Source: Acinetobacter sp. NIPH 2699
Lineage (GTDB): Bacteria > Pseudomonadota > Gammaproteobacteria > Pseudomonadales > Moraxellaceae
DNA: 64,000 bases
Direction: 5' to 3'
NCBI RefSeq assembly: GCF_022549355.1
Contig: NZ_JAKZGL010000004.1
Coordinates: 1-64,000 of the forward strand
The translations under genes were made by a program, and so were the position numbers. Shown here in pieces: positions 27,792-35,282 of the stretch; positions within the stretch are counted from its first letter, which is position 1, and the number at the start of each line of letters is the position of its first letter. Below the pieces are notes generated by a model. That model worked only from the letters and a program-made list of their open reading frames with translations. It searched no databases and was not told where the DNA came from.

Positions 27792-28565
27792 ATGCCAATT
27801 TTTCAATCTACAGATGCACAGATTAATTATCAGACCTTTGGTGATCCAGCATCCCCTGCACTGGTGTTTTCCAACTCATTGGGCACCAATTATGGGATGT
27901 GGCAGCAGCAATTTAATTATTTTAAAGAGCGCTTCTTTGTGATCTGTTATGACAGCCGTGGACATGGTTCATCCTCTACCCCACAAGGGTCTTACACTTT
28001 ACAGCAACTCGGTGAAGATGTGATTCATTTACTGGACCATCTTAATATCTCCAAAGCTGTGTTCTGTGGTATTTCCATGGGTGGACTCATAGGACAATGG
28101 TTGGCCATTCATTATCCAGCGCGTTTTAGTCATGTGATTGTTGCCAATACCGCCGCTAAAATTGGGCAGGAACAGGCTTGGCTAGATCGTGCTAAGTTGG
28201 TTCGCGAACAAGGATTAAAACCTATCGCGACCACAGCAGCATCACGCTGGTTTACAGATCCCTTTATCCAAAGTCATCCGATAGTTGTAAATAATCTATG
28301 TAACGACTTAAGTGCTGGCAGCGCAATAGGTTATGCCCATTGTTGTGAGGCTTTGGCTAAAGCGGATCTTCGTGCAGCGCTTAAAGACATCCAGATTCCT
28401 ATTTTGATTATTGCTGGAAAACAAGATCCTGTGACTACGGTTGCAGATGCTCAGTTTATGCAACAGCATATTCCAAATGCGAAATTGGTTGAAATAAATG
28501 CTTCGCATATTTCTAATGTTGAAGCGGCTGATGCATTTAATCAGTTTATAAATCAATTTATTTAA
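27792..28565 (+). CDS. catD: 3-oxoadipate enol-lactonase CatD
   Basis: CatD hydrolyses 3-oxoadipate enol-lactone to 3-oxoadipate, feeding CatIJ. The 257-residue alpha/beta hydrolase has the nucleophile S95 in GISMGG, an oxyanion region near FSNSLGTNYGMW, an acid in GKQDPVT and a C-terminal His in NASHISN. It ends the merged cat/ben operon; a symmetric hairpin follows. Base composition seems to shift back towards AT in its second half (see findings). Confidence 0.95.
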   Translation: MPIFQSTDAQINYQTFGDPASPALVFSNSLGTNYGMWQQQFNYFKERFFVICYDSRGHGSSSTPQGSYTLQQLGEDVIHLLDHLNISKAVFCGISMGGLIGQWLAIHYPARFSHVIVANTAAKIGQEQAWLDRAKLVREQGLKPIATTAASRWFTDPFIQSHPIVVNNLCNDLSAGSAIGYAHCCEALAKADLRAALKDIQIPILIIAGKQDPVTTVADAQFMQQHIPNAKLVEINASHISNVEAADAFNQFINQFI

Positions 28566-28581
28566 TATACCAATCATTATA

Positions 28582-28613
28582 AAAAAGCAGAGTATTTAAA
28601 TACTCTGCTTTTT
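28582..28613. terminator. Bidirectional terminator after catD
   Basis: AAAAAGCAGAGTATTT pairs perfectly with AAATACTCTGCTTTTT, a 32-base palindrome ending in a T run on both strands, 16 bases behind catD. It separates the cat/ben operon from benK. Confidence 0.85.
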
Positions 28614-28755
28614 GTCGCCTATATCTTATATAAACCACAATAAACTCAATACCTTAAAGACATAAATATATATCAATTAAGTTTTTGACTAAAACCCCAT
28701 AACAAAATAGTTTAAACACTAAATAAGACAACGCTTCACAAATTGGAGGTGAAGA

Positions 28756-30114
28756 ATGTATATGGAAAAAATAAATCTCAATGAAGTTATAGACGAAGCA
28801 AAATTTAATCCATTTCATTGGAAAGTTTTACTTTGGTGTTTATTAATTATTATTTTTGATGGATATGATCTGGTTATTTATGGTGTCGCGCTACCATTAT
28901 TAATGCAGCAATGGTCTTTAACTGCGGTACAAGCTGGTTTACTTGCCAGTGCTGCATTATTTGGAATGATGTTCGGCGCTATGATTTTCGGCACGTTATC
29001 GGATCGTTTAGGTCGTAAAAAAACTATTATGATCTGTGTAACCTTATTCAGCGGATTTACCTTCTTAGGTGCATTTGCCAGCAATCCCGTTGAATTTGCA
29101 ATTTTACGTTTTATTGCAGGGTTGGGTATCGGTGGTGTGATGCCAAATGTTGTTGCCTTAATGACCGAATATGCCCCTAAAAAAATTAGAAGCACTTTAG
29201 TTGCGATCATGTTTAGCGGATATGCAATCGGAGGGATGGCATCTGCTTTACTCGGTGCGTGGCTCGTTCAAGATATGGGATGGCAAATCATGTTCTTGAT
29301 TGCAGGCACCCCACTCTTGTTACTCCCTATTATCTGGAAGTTCTTACCAGAATCATTAGCTTTTCTTATCAAATCTAAACACGATGATCAAGCAAAAGAG
29401 ATTGTCAAAAAACTAGCACCAAATGCCAAAATAAATACCAGTACTAAACTGATATTCAATGAAAATATTCATACGGATGCACCTGTACGGGCATTATTCC
29501 AAGATGGTCGAATCTTCAGCACATTTATGTTCTGGATCGCATTCTTCATGTGTTTACTCATGGTCTATGCATTAGGCAGTTGGTTACCAAAACTGATGTT
29601 ACAAGCTGGCTATTCGTTAGGTGCAAGTATGCTGTTCTTATTTGCATTGAATATCGGTGGCATGGTGGGTGCAATTGGTGGTGGAGTGTTAGCGGATAAA
29701 TTCCATTTAAAACCTGTTATTACCTCAATGTTTTTGATCGGCTCTGCTGCCCTAATTCTCCTTGGTTTTAATAGCCCTCAAATTGTTCTATACGGCCTAA
29801 TCGCACTTGCTGGCGCGGCAACAATCGGATCACAAATCTTGCTTTACACTTTTGTCGCACAATTTTATCCAACCACTGTTCGTTCAACAGGTATGGGTTG
29901 GGCGTCAGGTATTGGTCGTATTGGTGCCATCATCGGACCTGTACTTACAGGTGCATTACTCACCTTTGAATTACCTCACCAAATGAATTTTCTCGCAATA
30001 GCAATCCCTGGTGTTATTGCAGCATTAGCAATCTTCTTAGTCAACCTCAAAGCAGCAGTTGTACCTACAACGTCAAAATCTGCACTCCAATCACAAGCAT
30101 CAGTGAATCAATAG
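28756..30114 (+). CDS. benK: MFS benzoate transporter BenK
   Basis: This 452-residue protein of the aromatic acid/H+ symporter (AAHS) family has about twelve membrane helices. The N-terminal DGYDLVIYGVALP is the substrate/proton motif, and GTLSDRLGRKKT is the MFS loop. It resembles ADP1 BenK, which imports benzoate. It has its own 5' region (190 bases after catD) and GGAGG six bases before the ATG. The porin gene follows after a short hairpin. Confidence 0.93.
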   Translation: MYMEKINLNEVIDEAKFNPFHWKVLLWCLLIIIFDGYDLVIYGVALPLLMQQWSLTAVQAGLLASAALFGMMFGAMIFGTLSDRLGRKKTIMICVTLFSGFTFLGAFASNPVEFAILRFIAGLGIGGVMPNVVALMTEYAPKKIRSTLVAIMFSGYAIGGMASALLGAWLVQDMGWQIMFLIAGTPLLLLPIIWKFLPESLAFLIKSKHDDQAKEIVKKLAPNAKINTSTKLIFNENIHTDAPVRALFQDGRIFSTFMFWIAFFMCLLMVYALGSWLPKLMLQAGYSLGASMLFLFALNIGGMVGAIGGGVLADKFHLKPVITSMFLIGSAALILLGFNSPQIVLYGLIALAGAATIGSQILLYTFVAQFYPTTVRSTGMGWASGIGRIGAIIGPVLTGALLTFELPHQMNFLAIAIPGVIAALAIFLVNLKAAVVPTTSKSALQSQASVNQ

Positions 30115-30122
30115 TCATTCAA

Positions 30123-30145
30123 ATTGCGCCTAGGAAAGGCGCAAT
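30123..30145 (+). terminator. Hairpin between benK and the porin gene
   Basis: ATTGCGCCT and AGGCGCAAT form a perfect nine-base stem with a five-base loop, followed by CAAATTTT. A partial terminator between benK and the porin is likely. Confidence 0.55.
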
Positions 30146-30169
30146 CAAATTTTGAAATGGAAATGAAAA

Positions 30170-31423
30170 ATGCATCCTTTTAAATTAAATAAAATTCTTT
30201 TATCAACACTTTCATTCATGACGGTTTTTTCAATGACATCTCTTTGGGCTGATGCATCAAAGGGGAAAGATGAATGGAAATTTACCTTAAAAAATGCCTA
30301 TATTAATCGTAACTTTGAGAATGAAACGCTAAAAGATACAGGAAGTTGGTCACAGGCAGCCTCGCTCTTTTATAACTCCCGAATGATGGAAACACCACTC
30401 ACACTCGCTGAAAAACCGTTGATGATTGGTGTTGATGCATCTGTTCAATATGCTGTTCGTTTAAGCTCAGATAAGCATGTGGCTGACACCATATTGCCCT
30501 TTGATCAGACAACCCACTCTCAGGCATCCGATTATTTAAAACATGGTGCAACACTTAAACTGGGCTATGACAAGACGCTATTGAGTATCGGTGAACTTTG
30601 GTTGGACTTGCCTGTCACTGCAGTAGATACGAGTCGTCAACTTTTGACCTCGTATTGGGGAGCTAAGCTCAAATCACAACTCAGCGATAAGCTTTATGCA
30701 GAAATTGGTCGCGTAGAAAAGGTTTCTCCTCGTAATGAGGAAGATTTTCGAAAATTTTCCTTTACTTCAAATGGCAAGACTGAATATTCAGATGGTTTAA
30801 ATTATGTCGATTTGCGCTATCAAATTACACCAGATTTAAAGAGTGAATATTATTATGGCAATATGGAGGATTTATATAATAAGCATTATATAGGTCTAGA
30901 ACATCATTTAAATTCACCCAATTACACACTAAACTCAAAATTTAAATACTTCAATGCAAAAGAAGATAGCAGTCATTTTAATATTGATGCACAAAATATT
31001 GGGTTATTAGAAACGTTAAAGATAAAAAATCATACATTTGGTTTAGGCTACCAACAAATTATTGGTGAATCTGCCTACCCACTCCCAGATGGTTTTTTAC
31101 CAGAAACCTATTTTATCAATTGGAATGCTACAGGTTTCTTTAAGAAAGATGAAAAATCATATCATTTTATCTATGGATATAACTTTAAAGATTATATTCC
31201 TGGATTTAATGCAGCCGTTAAATATGTTTATGGCGATAATTTTAAAACGACTGATGGCAAAGAGAATCATGAAAGTGAATCTAATATTATTCTCAACTAT
31301 GCTTTCCAGCAACCCACTCTTAAAGGTCTAGCACTACAATATATTCGTATTGATTATAATGTGAAGCATGGTAACGATTTTGGTGAAGATCGTTTATTTG
31401 TGAACTACAGTAAGAAATTTTAA
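30170..31423 (+). CDS. benP: OprD-family outer membrane porin (BenP-like)
   Basis: The 417-residue protein has a signal peptide ending near SLWADA, many short amphipathic beta-strand segments and a C-terminal aromatic residue (VNYSKKF), as expected for an outer membrane barrel. It fits the OprD/BenP group of aromatic acid channels. In ADP1 the counterpart benP neighbours benK, which supports uptake of benzoate across the outer membrane. The gene symbol rests on context more than on sequence. Confidence 0.8.
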   Translation: MHPFKLNKILLSTLSFMTVFSMTSLWADASKGKDEWKFTLKNAYINRNFENETLKDTGSWSQAASLFYNSRMMETPLTLAEKPLMIGVDASVQYAVRLSSDKHVADTILPFDQTTHSQASDYLKHGATLKLGYDKTLLSIGELWLDLPVTAVDTSRQLLTSYWGAKLKSQLSDKLYAEIGRVEKVSPRNEEDFRKFSFTSNGKTEYSDGLNYVDLRYQITPDLKSEYYYGNMEDLYNKHYIGLEHHLNSPNYTLNSKFKYFNAKEDSSHFNIDAQNIGLLETLKIKNHTFGLGYQQIIGESAYPLPDGFLPETYFINWNATGFFKKDEKSYHFIYGYNFKDYIPGFNAAVKYVYGDNFKTTDGKENHESESNIILNYAFQQPTLKGLALQYIRIDYNVKHGNDFGEDRLFVNYSKKF

Positions 31424-31432
31424 TGTTTTTTT

Positions 31433-31464
31433 AGAAGGTGGCAGCCAATTGGCTGTCACCTTCT
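31433..31464 (+). terminator. Terminator after the porin gene
   Basis: AGAAGGTGGCAGCC and GGCTGTCACCTTCT pair over 14 positions, with one G-U, around AATT, followed by a short T run. It ends the benK-porin transcript and lies in the gap before the convergent umuC. Confidence 0.8.
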
Positions 31465-31506
31465 TTATAGAATAAATGATCATTCAGCCTATCTCGTCCC
31501 ATAGTC

Positions 31507-32805
31507 TTACCCAACTCTCAAAAGATCATCCCACTTCGTCAGATAACTTGGTGATTTATGATTTTGAGTCATCCGCCAAGTTTGTCCTTGCGGAGTGACC
31601 AATCGCCCAAACTTCATCATATCTCGACCGAACCGTTTATTAATCTCATCAAACGCAGCGGATAGATTCTGTCGTGCTAGCATTTGCTCAGTATCATGGA
31701 ATAGATCAACCGCATGGCTATGTTGAGGGATGATATCGAGTAAAATGACCTCTGCTTTTTTATAACGATGTCCTGCTAGATAAATTCGATCCAAACCCTG
31801 CTGTACCGCTTTCATAATCATTAAACGATCATCGCTATAGTCAGCTAAGTACACCATGGTGAATGGACGGTAATATTGTTCTTTATTAAATCGATTGGTT
31901 CGAATACTGACACCAACAGCCTTACACAATAACTTTTGTTTACGGAGACGCTCTACTGCTCTCAGGGTGAACTCTGTTAAAGCCCCGCTTAGACTATTTT
32001 TATCGTCAATCGGTTGCCCAAAGGAACGACTACTTAATACTTGCTGGCGGTCTGAAATAACATCACCAATTTCTAAACATGCTATTCCTTGTAATTCTTT
32101 AACCGTATTTTCCATCACAACAGAAAAATACTTTCCGATCATTTTAGGATCTGCTTGGACTAAATCCATCACTGAACAGATATCCATTTTTTCTAAACGC
32201 TGTCGAATCTTTCGTCCGACGCCCCAAACCTCTGCTACTGGTATATGAAGAAGTAAGTCTTCAATGATACTGGGATCTCCATCAACCATATTACAAACAC
32301 CGTTAAAACTCGCATGGGTCTTTGCTAAGTTATTGGCAAGTTTCGCTTGGGTTTTAGAATAGCCGATACCGATACAACATGGCAGGCCCAACCAGTTTTT
32401 GACTGTCGCTAAAATCTGACGTGCATATTCACTCAAATCATAACTTTGTTGATAAGCAGTCAACTCTAAAAAACACTCATCAATCGAATAAATTTCTTGC
32501 TCACAAGGAGCAACAAAACTTCCGAGTATATTCATGAAACGTCGAGACATTTCCGCATACAAAGCATAATTACTTGAAAATACGACCACCTGATGCTGCC
32601 GAATAATCTCTTCAATTTGAAAATAAGGGACAGCCATTTTGATACCTAGTTGTTTGGCCTCAGAAGAACGAGAAACCACACAGCCATCATTGTTTGAAAG
32701 CACAACCACAGGACGATTTTCTAGCTTTGGATTAAATACTCGCTCACAACTGACATAACAGTCATTCACATCAATCAAAGCAAAAATACGTTGTGGCACA
32801 CTCAT
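31507..32805 (-). CDS. umuC: DNA polymerase V catalytic subunit UmuC
   Basis: This 432-residue Y-family polymerase performs error-prone translesion synthesis. The active-site aspartate is in [16 protein letters not shown] near the N-terminus and the DE pair in [10 protein letters not shown]. It has a full-length C-terminal little finger domain and tail. A. baylyi ADP1 has only a truncated umuC next to umuDAb, as I recall, but here it appears intact. It starts three bases after the umuD stop, so the two are co-expressed under the UmuD repressor. Confidence 0.96.
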   Translation of the reverse strand: MSVPQRIFALIDVNDCYVSCERVFNPKLENRPVVVLSNNDGCVVSRSSEAKQLGIKMAVPYFQIEEIIRQHQVVVFSSNYALYAEMSRRFMNILGSFVAPCEQEIYSIDECFLELTAYQQSYDLSEYARQILATVKNWLGLPCCIGIGYSKTQAKLANNLAKTHASFNGVCNMVDGDPSIIEDLLLHIPVAEVWGVGRKIRQRLEKMDICSVMDLVQADPKMIGKYFSVVMENTVKELQGIACLEIGDVISDRQQVLSSRSFGQPIDDKNSLSGALTEFTLRAVERLRKQKLLCKAVGVSIRTNRFNKEQYYRPFTMVYLADYSDDRLMIMKAVQQGLDRIYLAGHRYKKAEVILLDIIPQHSHAVDLFHDTEQMLARQNLSAAFDEINKRFGRDMMKFGRLVTPQGQTWRMTQNHKSPSYLTKWDDLLRVG

Positions 32806-32808
32806 TTA

Positions 32809-33420
32809 CTACCTCATCGGTTTCAAGTTATAAGTCACCACGCCCCAAATCACCAACTCTTGTCCCTCATGTATATAAATATTCTGATAATCAGGATTTT
32901 CGGCCTTTAGCCATACTTTTGGCGGATTAAAATGATGATCAATCATCAAGCGTTTCACGGTAAAATCATTGTCAATCAATGCAATCACAATATCGCCCGA
33001 CTTTGCTGGGATACTTCGATCAACAACTAAGGGATCATCAATATCAATTCCGACATCTAACATCGACAGTGAATTGGCTTTCACAATAAAAGTGGAATTT
33101 TCATTTCGAATTAAAAACTGATTTAAATCCAATGCTTGCTCAACATGATCTTGTGCAGGTGATGGAAATCCCGCAGCAACACGTTCCGTTGCCAATGGAA
33201 TGTGGTAAATTCGATCATTGTTCGCTTGAACATTTTGAATTTTCATTGAGGAGGTCAAATCTGTATGCGTACCAGTTTTGACATTATTCAGTAACCAATT
33301 TTTGATGAAATCTACTTGAGATTCAGGAACACGAATCACTTTGGTCGGTTCACTGAATTGTGCCTTACGCCCAGCATTTGCTCTCGCACCGCCATGCTCA
33401 AAGTCATTTTTTTTGGACAT
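32809..33420 (-). CDS. umuD: UmuDAb-type LexA-like repressor and UmuD
   Basis: The 203-residue protein has the extra N-terminal region of Acinetobacter UmuDAb, with an N-terminal DNA-binding region, and the S24 peptidase domain. The cleavage site is A83-G84 (VAAGF), with catalytic S119 and K156. These positions match those reported for UmuDAb. It acts as an SOS repressor, cleaved when RecA is activated, in a genus that lacks LexA. ATG at 33420 is used because GGAGG lies close upstream; an upstream GTG is less likely. Confidence 0.95.
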   Translation of the reverse strand: MSKKNDFEHGGARANAGRKAQFSEPTKVIRVPESQVDFIKNWLLNNVKTGTHTDLTSSMKIQNVQANNDRIYHIPLATERVAAGFPSPAQDHVEQALDLNQFLIRNENSTFIVKANSLSMLDVGIDIDDPLVVDRSIPAKSGDIVIALIDNDFTVKRLMIDHHFNPPKVWLKAENPDYQNIYIHEGQELVIWGVVTYNLKPMR

Positions 33421-33463
33421 CCTTCCCTCCACCCCAAGTGATTAACAACAGTCATTCAATTTA

Positions 33464-33488
33464 ACTTGAAAAAGTTACAAATTCAAGT
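33464..33488. promoter_or_regulatory. Candidate UmuDAb operator
   Basis: ACTTGAA and TTCAAGT form perfect seven-base arms 11 bases apart, 44 bases upstream of umuD. The TTGAA-N11-TTCAA pattern resembles the palindrome reported for UmuDAb-controlled SOS genes in Acinetobacter. It would explain joint control of umuD and the divergent ddrR. Confidence 0.6.
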
Positions 33489-33539
33489 TGACGTGCAATT
33501 AATTTTGCATAACAATAAATTTCATAGATCAGATCCTCA

Positions 33540-33558
33540 CTTGTTCAACTTAGACAAG
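33540..33558. promoter_or_regulatory. Second inverted repeat upstream of ddrR-like gene
   Basis: CTTGT-N9-ACAAG lies midway in the umuD-ddrR gap, about 155 bases before the ddrR-like start. It may be another regulatory site or a weak structure; only the symmetry supports it. Confidence 0.3.
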
Positions 33559-33714
33559 GATGTAAAACAAAGTGAGATTAATGTTTAAAATGAATCACTT
33601 ACGATGCTTTTCAATTTATTAATAGCATTTAAGTTATTGATCTAATTCACTAATAATTCTGATCTATCAGCCGTTAGGTTTTATTCAAATATTTTTGATG
33701 TGGAGACATGAAAA

Positions 33715-33945
33715 ATGGACAGTCGACGTGATGCAATTCTTGGCTATGCTGATGAACAACATGCTTACTTTATTCGTCTTATTGAAAACAACACTGTACT
33801 AGGCAATAGCTATGGATTGTTTTGTGAAAGCGAGAATAGTGAAGCAGCAGAAAGTATCATGACCACCCTCTTCTTAAAGAAATCTTTTTGGTTAAATGGT
33901 TCTGAATTTAATGATATTGTTAAAGGGCTCAACCCAATTACATGA
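33715..33945 (+). CDS. ddrR: DdrR-like DNA damage response protein
   Basis: The 76-residue protein has no recognised domain; residues 1-25 are MDSRRDAILGYADEQ followed by HAYFIRLIEN. In Acinetobacter the small gene ddrR, unique to the genus, is transcribed divergently from umuDAb and modulates the UmuDAb repressor. The position, orientation and size match, so the call rests mainly on synteny. GGAGA is about nine bases from the ATG. A terminator follows. Confidence 0.72.
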   Translation: MDSRRDAILGYADEQHAYFIRLIENNTVLGNSYGLFCESENSEAAESIMTTLFLKKSFWLNGSEFNDIVKGLNPIT

Positions 33946-33977
33946 TCACTATACGCATAGAATATAATTTCATTACA

Positions 33978-34020
33978 AAGAGCTTGCTTACAAGCACTCA
34001 GCAAGTTCTTTTCTTGATTT
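33978..34020 (+). terminator. Terminator after ddrR-like gene
   Basis: AAGAGCTTGCT and AGCAAGTTCTT pair with one G-U, followed by TTCTTGATTTTT. It lies 32 bases after the ddrR-like stop codon. Confidence 0.7.
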
Positions 34021-34127
34021 TTAAAATATAAACGAAATAGACTAATATCCATACTATATTTTGATTACTTTCCCACACCCTAAATTTTTATTCTATGCTT
34101 AATTTTTTTATCTTTATTAAATAAAAA

Positions 34128-34152
34128 CCACCTATTCAATTCAAATAGGTGG
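34128..34152 (-). terminator. Terminator of the small gene at 34188
   Basis: CCACCTATT and AATAGGTGG form a nine-base perfect stem around a seven-base loop. Minus-strand transcription would run into TTTTTATTTAAT, a good U tract. Confidence 0.75.
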
Positions 34153-34187
34153 ATTATTTTTATACAAAAACAAAGCAACTGAATAAT

Positions 34188-34415
34188 TTAGATAAGTCTT
34201 TTATCATTAACAAGAGAAATTATTTTATAAGTTTTTCCATCTAATTCATCTTCAAAAATGAAATCCATATTCGGAAAAATATCCCGACCCTCAATTTCAA
34301 TATGCTCCACTCTTTTAAAGATCGGAACTTCGTGATCCTCTATGTCATTCAGCTGTGCAACAACTATAGATTCATTTTCTTCCTGATCTTTAATCATCAC
34401 AGTGATCTTGTTCAT
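34188..34415 (-). CDS. Small acidic protein of unknown function
   Basis: I do not recognise this 75-residue protein. It is acidic (many Glu and Asp) and appears to have a beta-rich N-terminus (NKITVMIKDQEENESIVVAQ). The ATG at 34415 is preceded by AGAGAGAAT and is preferred over the ATG at 34436. A terminator lies just behind it, which supports a real gene. It sits in the gene-poor stretch between ddrR and mutS. Confidence 0.5.
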   Translation of the reverse strand: MNKITVMIKDQEENESIVVAQLNDIEDHEVPIFKRVEHIEIEGRDIFPNMDFIFEDELDGKTYKIISLVNDKRLI

Positions 34416-34595
34416 AATTATTCTCTCTATTCCCAATTTTATCTGTATACGACTATGTAAAAATTTCTGATTCTTGTCGACTCAATCCTTGTAACAAGAG
34501 TTATAAGTATTATCCTTTTATTGCACTAAAACACAAGTGATTGAATTATATTATTTTTTAACATTAATAATATTTATCCTTATTTAACCATCGGG

Positions 34596-34796
34596 TTACA
34601 AAGAAATGCTTTGTTGCACCTCAATATCTCTTCTAGAGATATCAGACATAAAAAATCTCATCTTTGCTGTAGATAAGATTGTATAGATTCTAAGGTGTGT
34701 TGACATATCAGACTGATTAAAACCATTTAATTCAAAATCATCTATAAGGCGTAATTTTGCCGCACACATTTTTTCTAAAAATCTGATCCTAAACAC
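34596..34796 (-). other. Doubtful short open frame in the decayed region
   Basis: A 66-codon frame begins with GTG, or with an ATG at residue 10, where the translation reads MCAAKLRLIDDFELNGFNQS. It has no convincing ribosome site and overlaps the IS3-like remnant. The composition is protein-like, so it could be part of an old gene, but I do not call it expressed. Confidence 0.3.
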
Positions 34797-34911
34797 GATT
34801 ACAGACCACTGATTCCTCTAAATTCTTAAAATATTTCTGTTCAAAAGTTTCGGGACTTAACCAAGCATTTGTAGAAGGCCTGTGATTCGATTGTAGTAAA
34901 CGTCTATATCT
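34789..34911 (-). pseudogene. IS3-type transposase orfB, C-terminal remnant
   Basis: The minus strand encodes VYYNR in one frame and then, after a frameshift near 34890, SNHRPSTNAWLSPETFEQKY running to a stop at 34789. This matches the usual end of IS3-family OrfB (YNR..R.HST..LSP..FE), the last part of the DDE integrase. The catalytic core and the IS ends are missing, so it is a degraded relic. It abuts an unrelated open frame upstream. Confidence 0.6.
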
Positions 34912-35081
34912 ATATACCAAAATTTTAAGCCCTGATTTTTCCACAAGCCAGTATATGCCCCAATATCAATTTCATCTGCATCACCAACCATCATCTTACC
35001 TATAGCACGAGTCAATAAAACAAGCTTCTTGTTGCAATCTAGTTTTATTTCCCAGCTAATATTACGATTCCTTTTTCTCAA
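34912..35081 (-). pseudogene. Truncated unknown open frame fused to the IS3 remnant
   Basis: A frame starting from TTG (35081) encodes about 55 residues of plausible protein (SWEIKLDCNKKLVLLTRAIG, then GAYTGLWKNQGLKFW) before running into the transposase tail. I do not recognise the family. The chimera looks like the start of an old gene cut by the transposon; no convincing ribosome site is present. Confidence 0.35.
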
Positions 35082-35282
35082 TCAGCTCAAATTTGTTAAG
35101 ATGGCAAACTTGAGAAAAGTGTAATGCTTTCTCAGACATTATTATTTCAATTTTGGCACAAATAAAAGGCACACCAAAAGGTATGCTTTTGTATAGATTC
35201 ACCTAGCTTTGCCTAGTAATTGGTTAGACAGCCAAGTTTTAAAAGCATGAGATTTAGTATTTATTTTTAAGGATTTTTATAC
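35082..35282. other. Intergenic stretch upstream of mutS
   Basis: AT-rich; it holds the mutS 5' region, ending in AAGGATTTTTAT before the start codon. An imperfect symmetric element, AAAAGGCACACCAAAAGG, lies near 35165, but I see no gene here. Confidence 0.5.

Noticed and set aside
33591..33632. Short leader-like frame upstream of the ddrR-like gene (MFKMNH...)
   Set aside because: Only 13 codons with no ribosome site. It lies over the expected promoter region, so it is probably chance.
34590..34625. Sequence near 34600 resembling IS end motifs (GCTTTGTTGCAC)
   Set aside because: No matching inverted partner or target duplication is visible nearby, and no complete transposase lies beside it.
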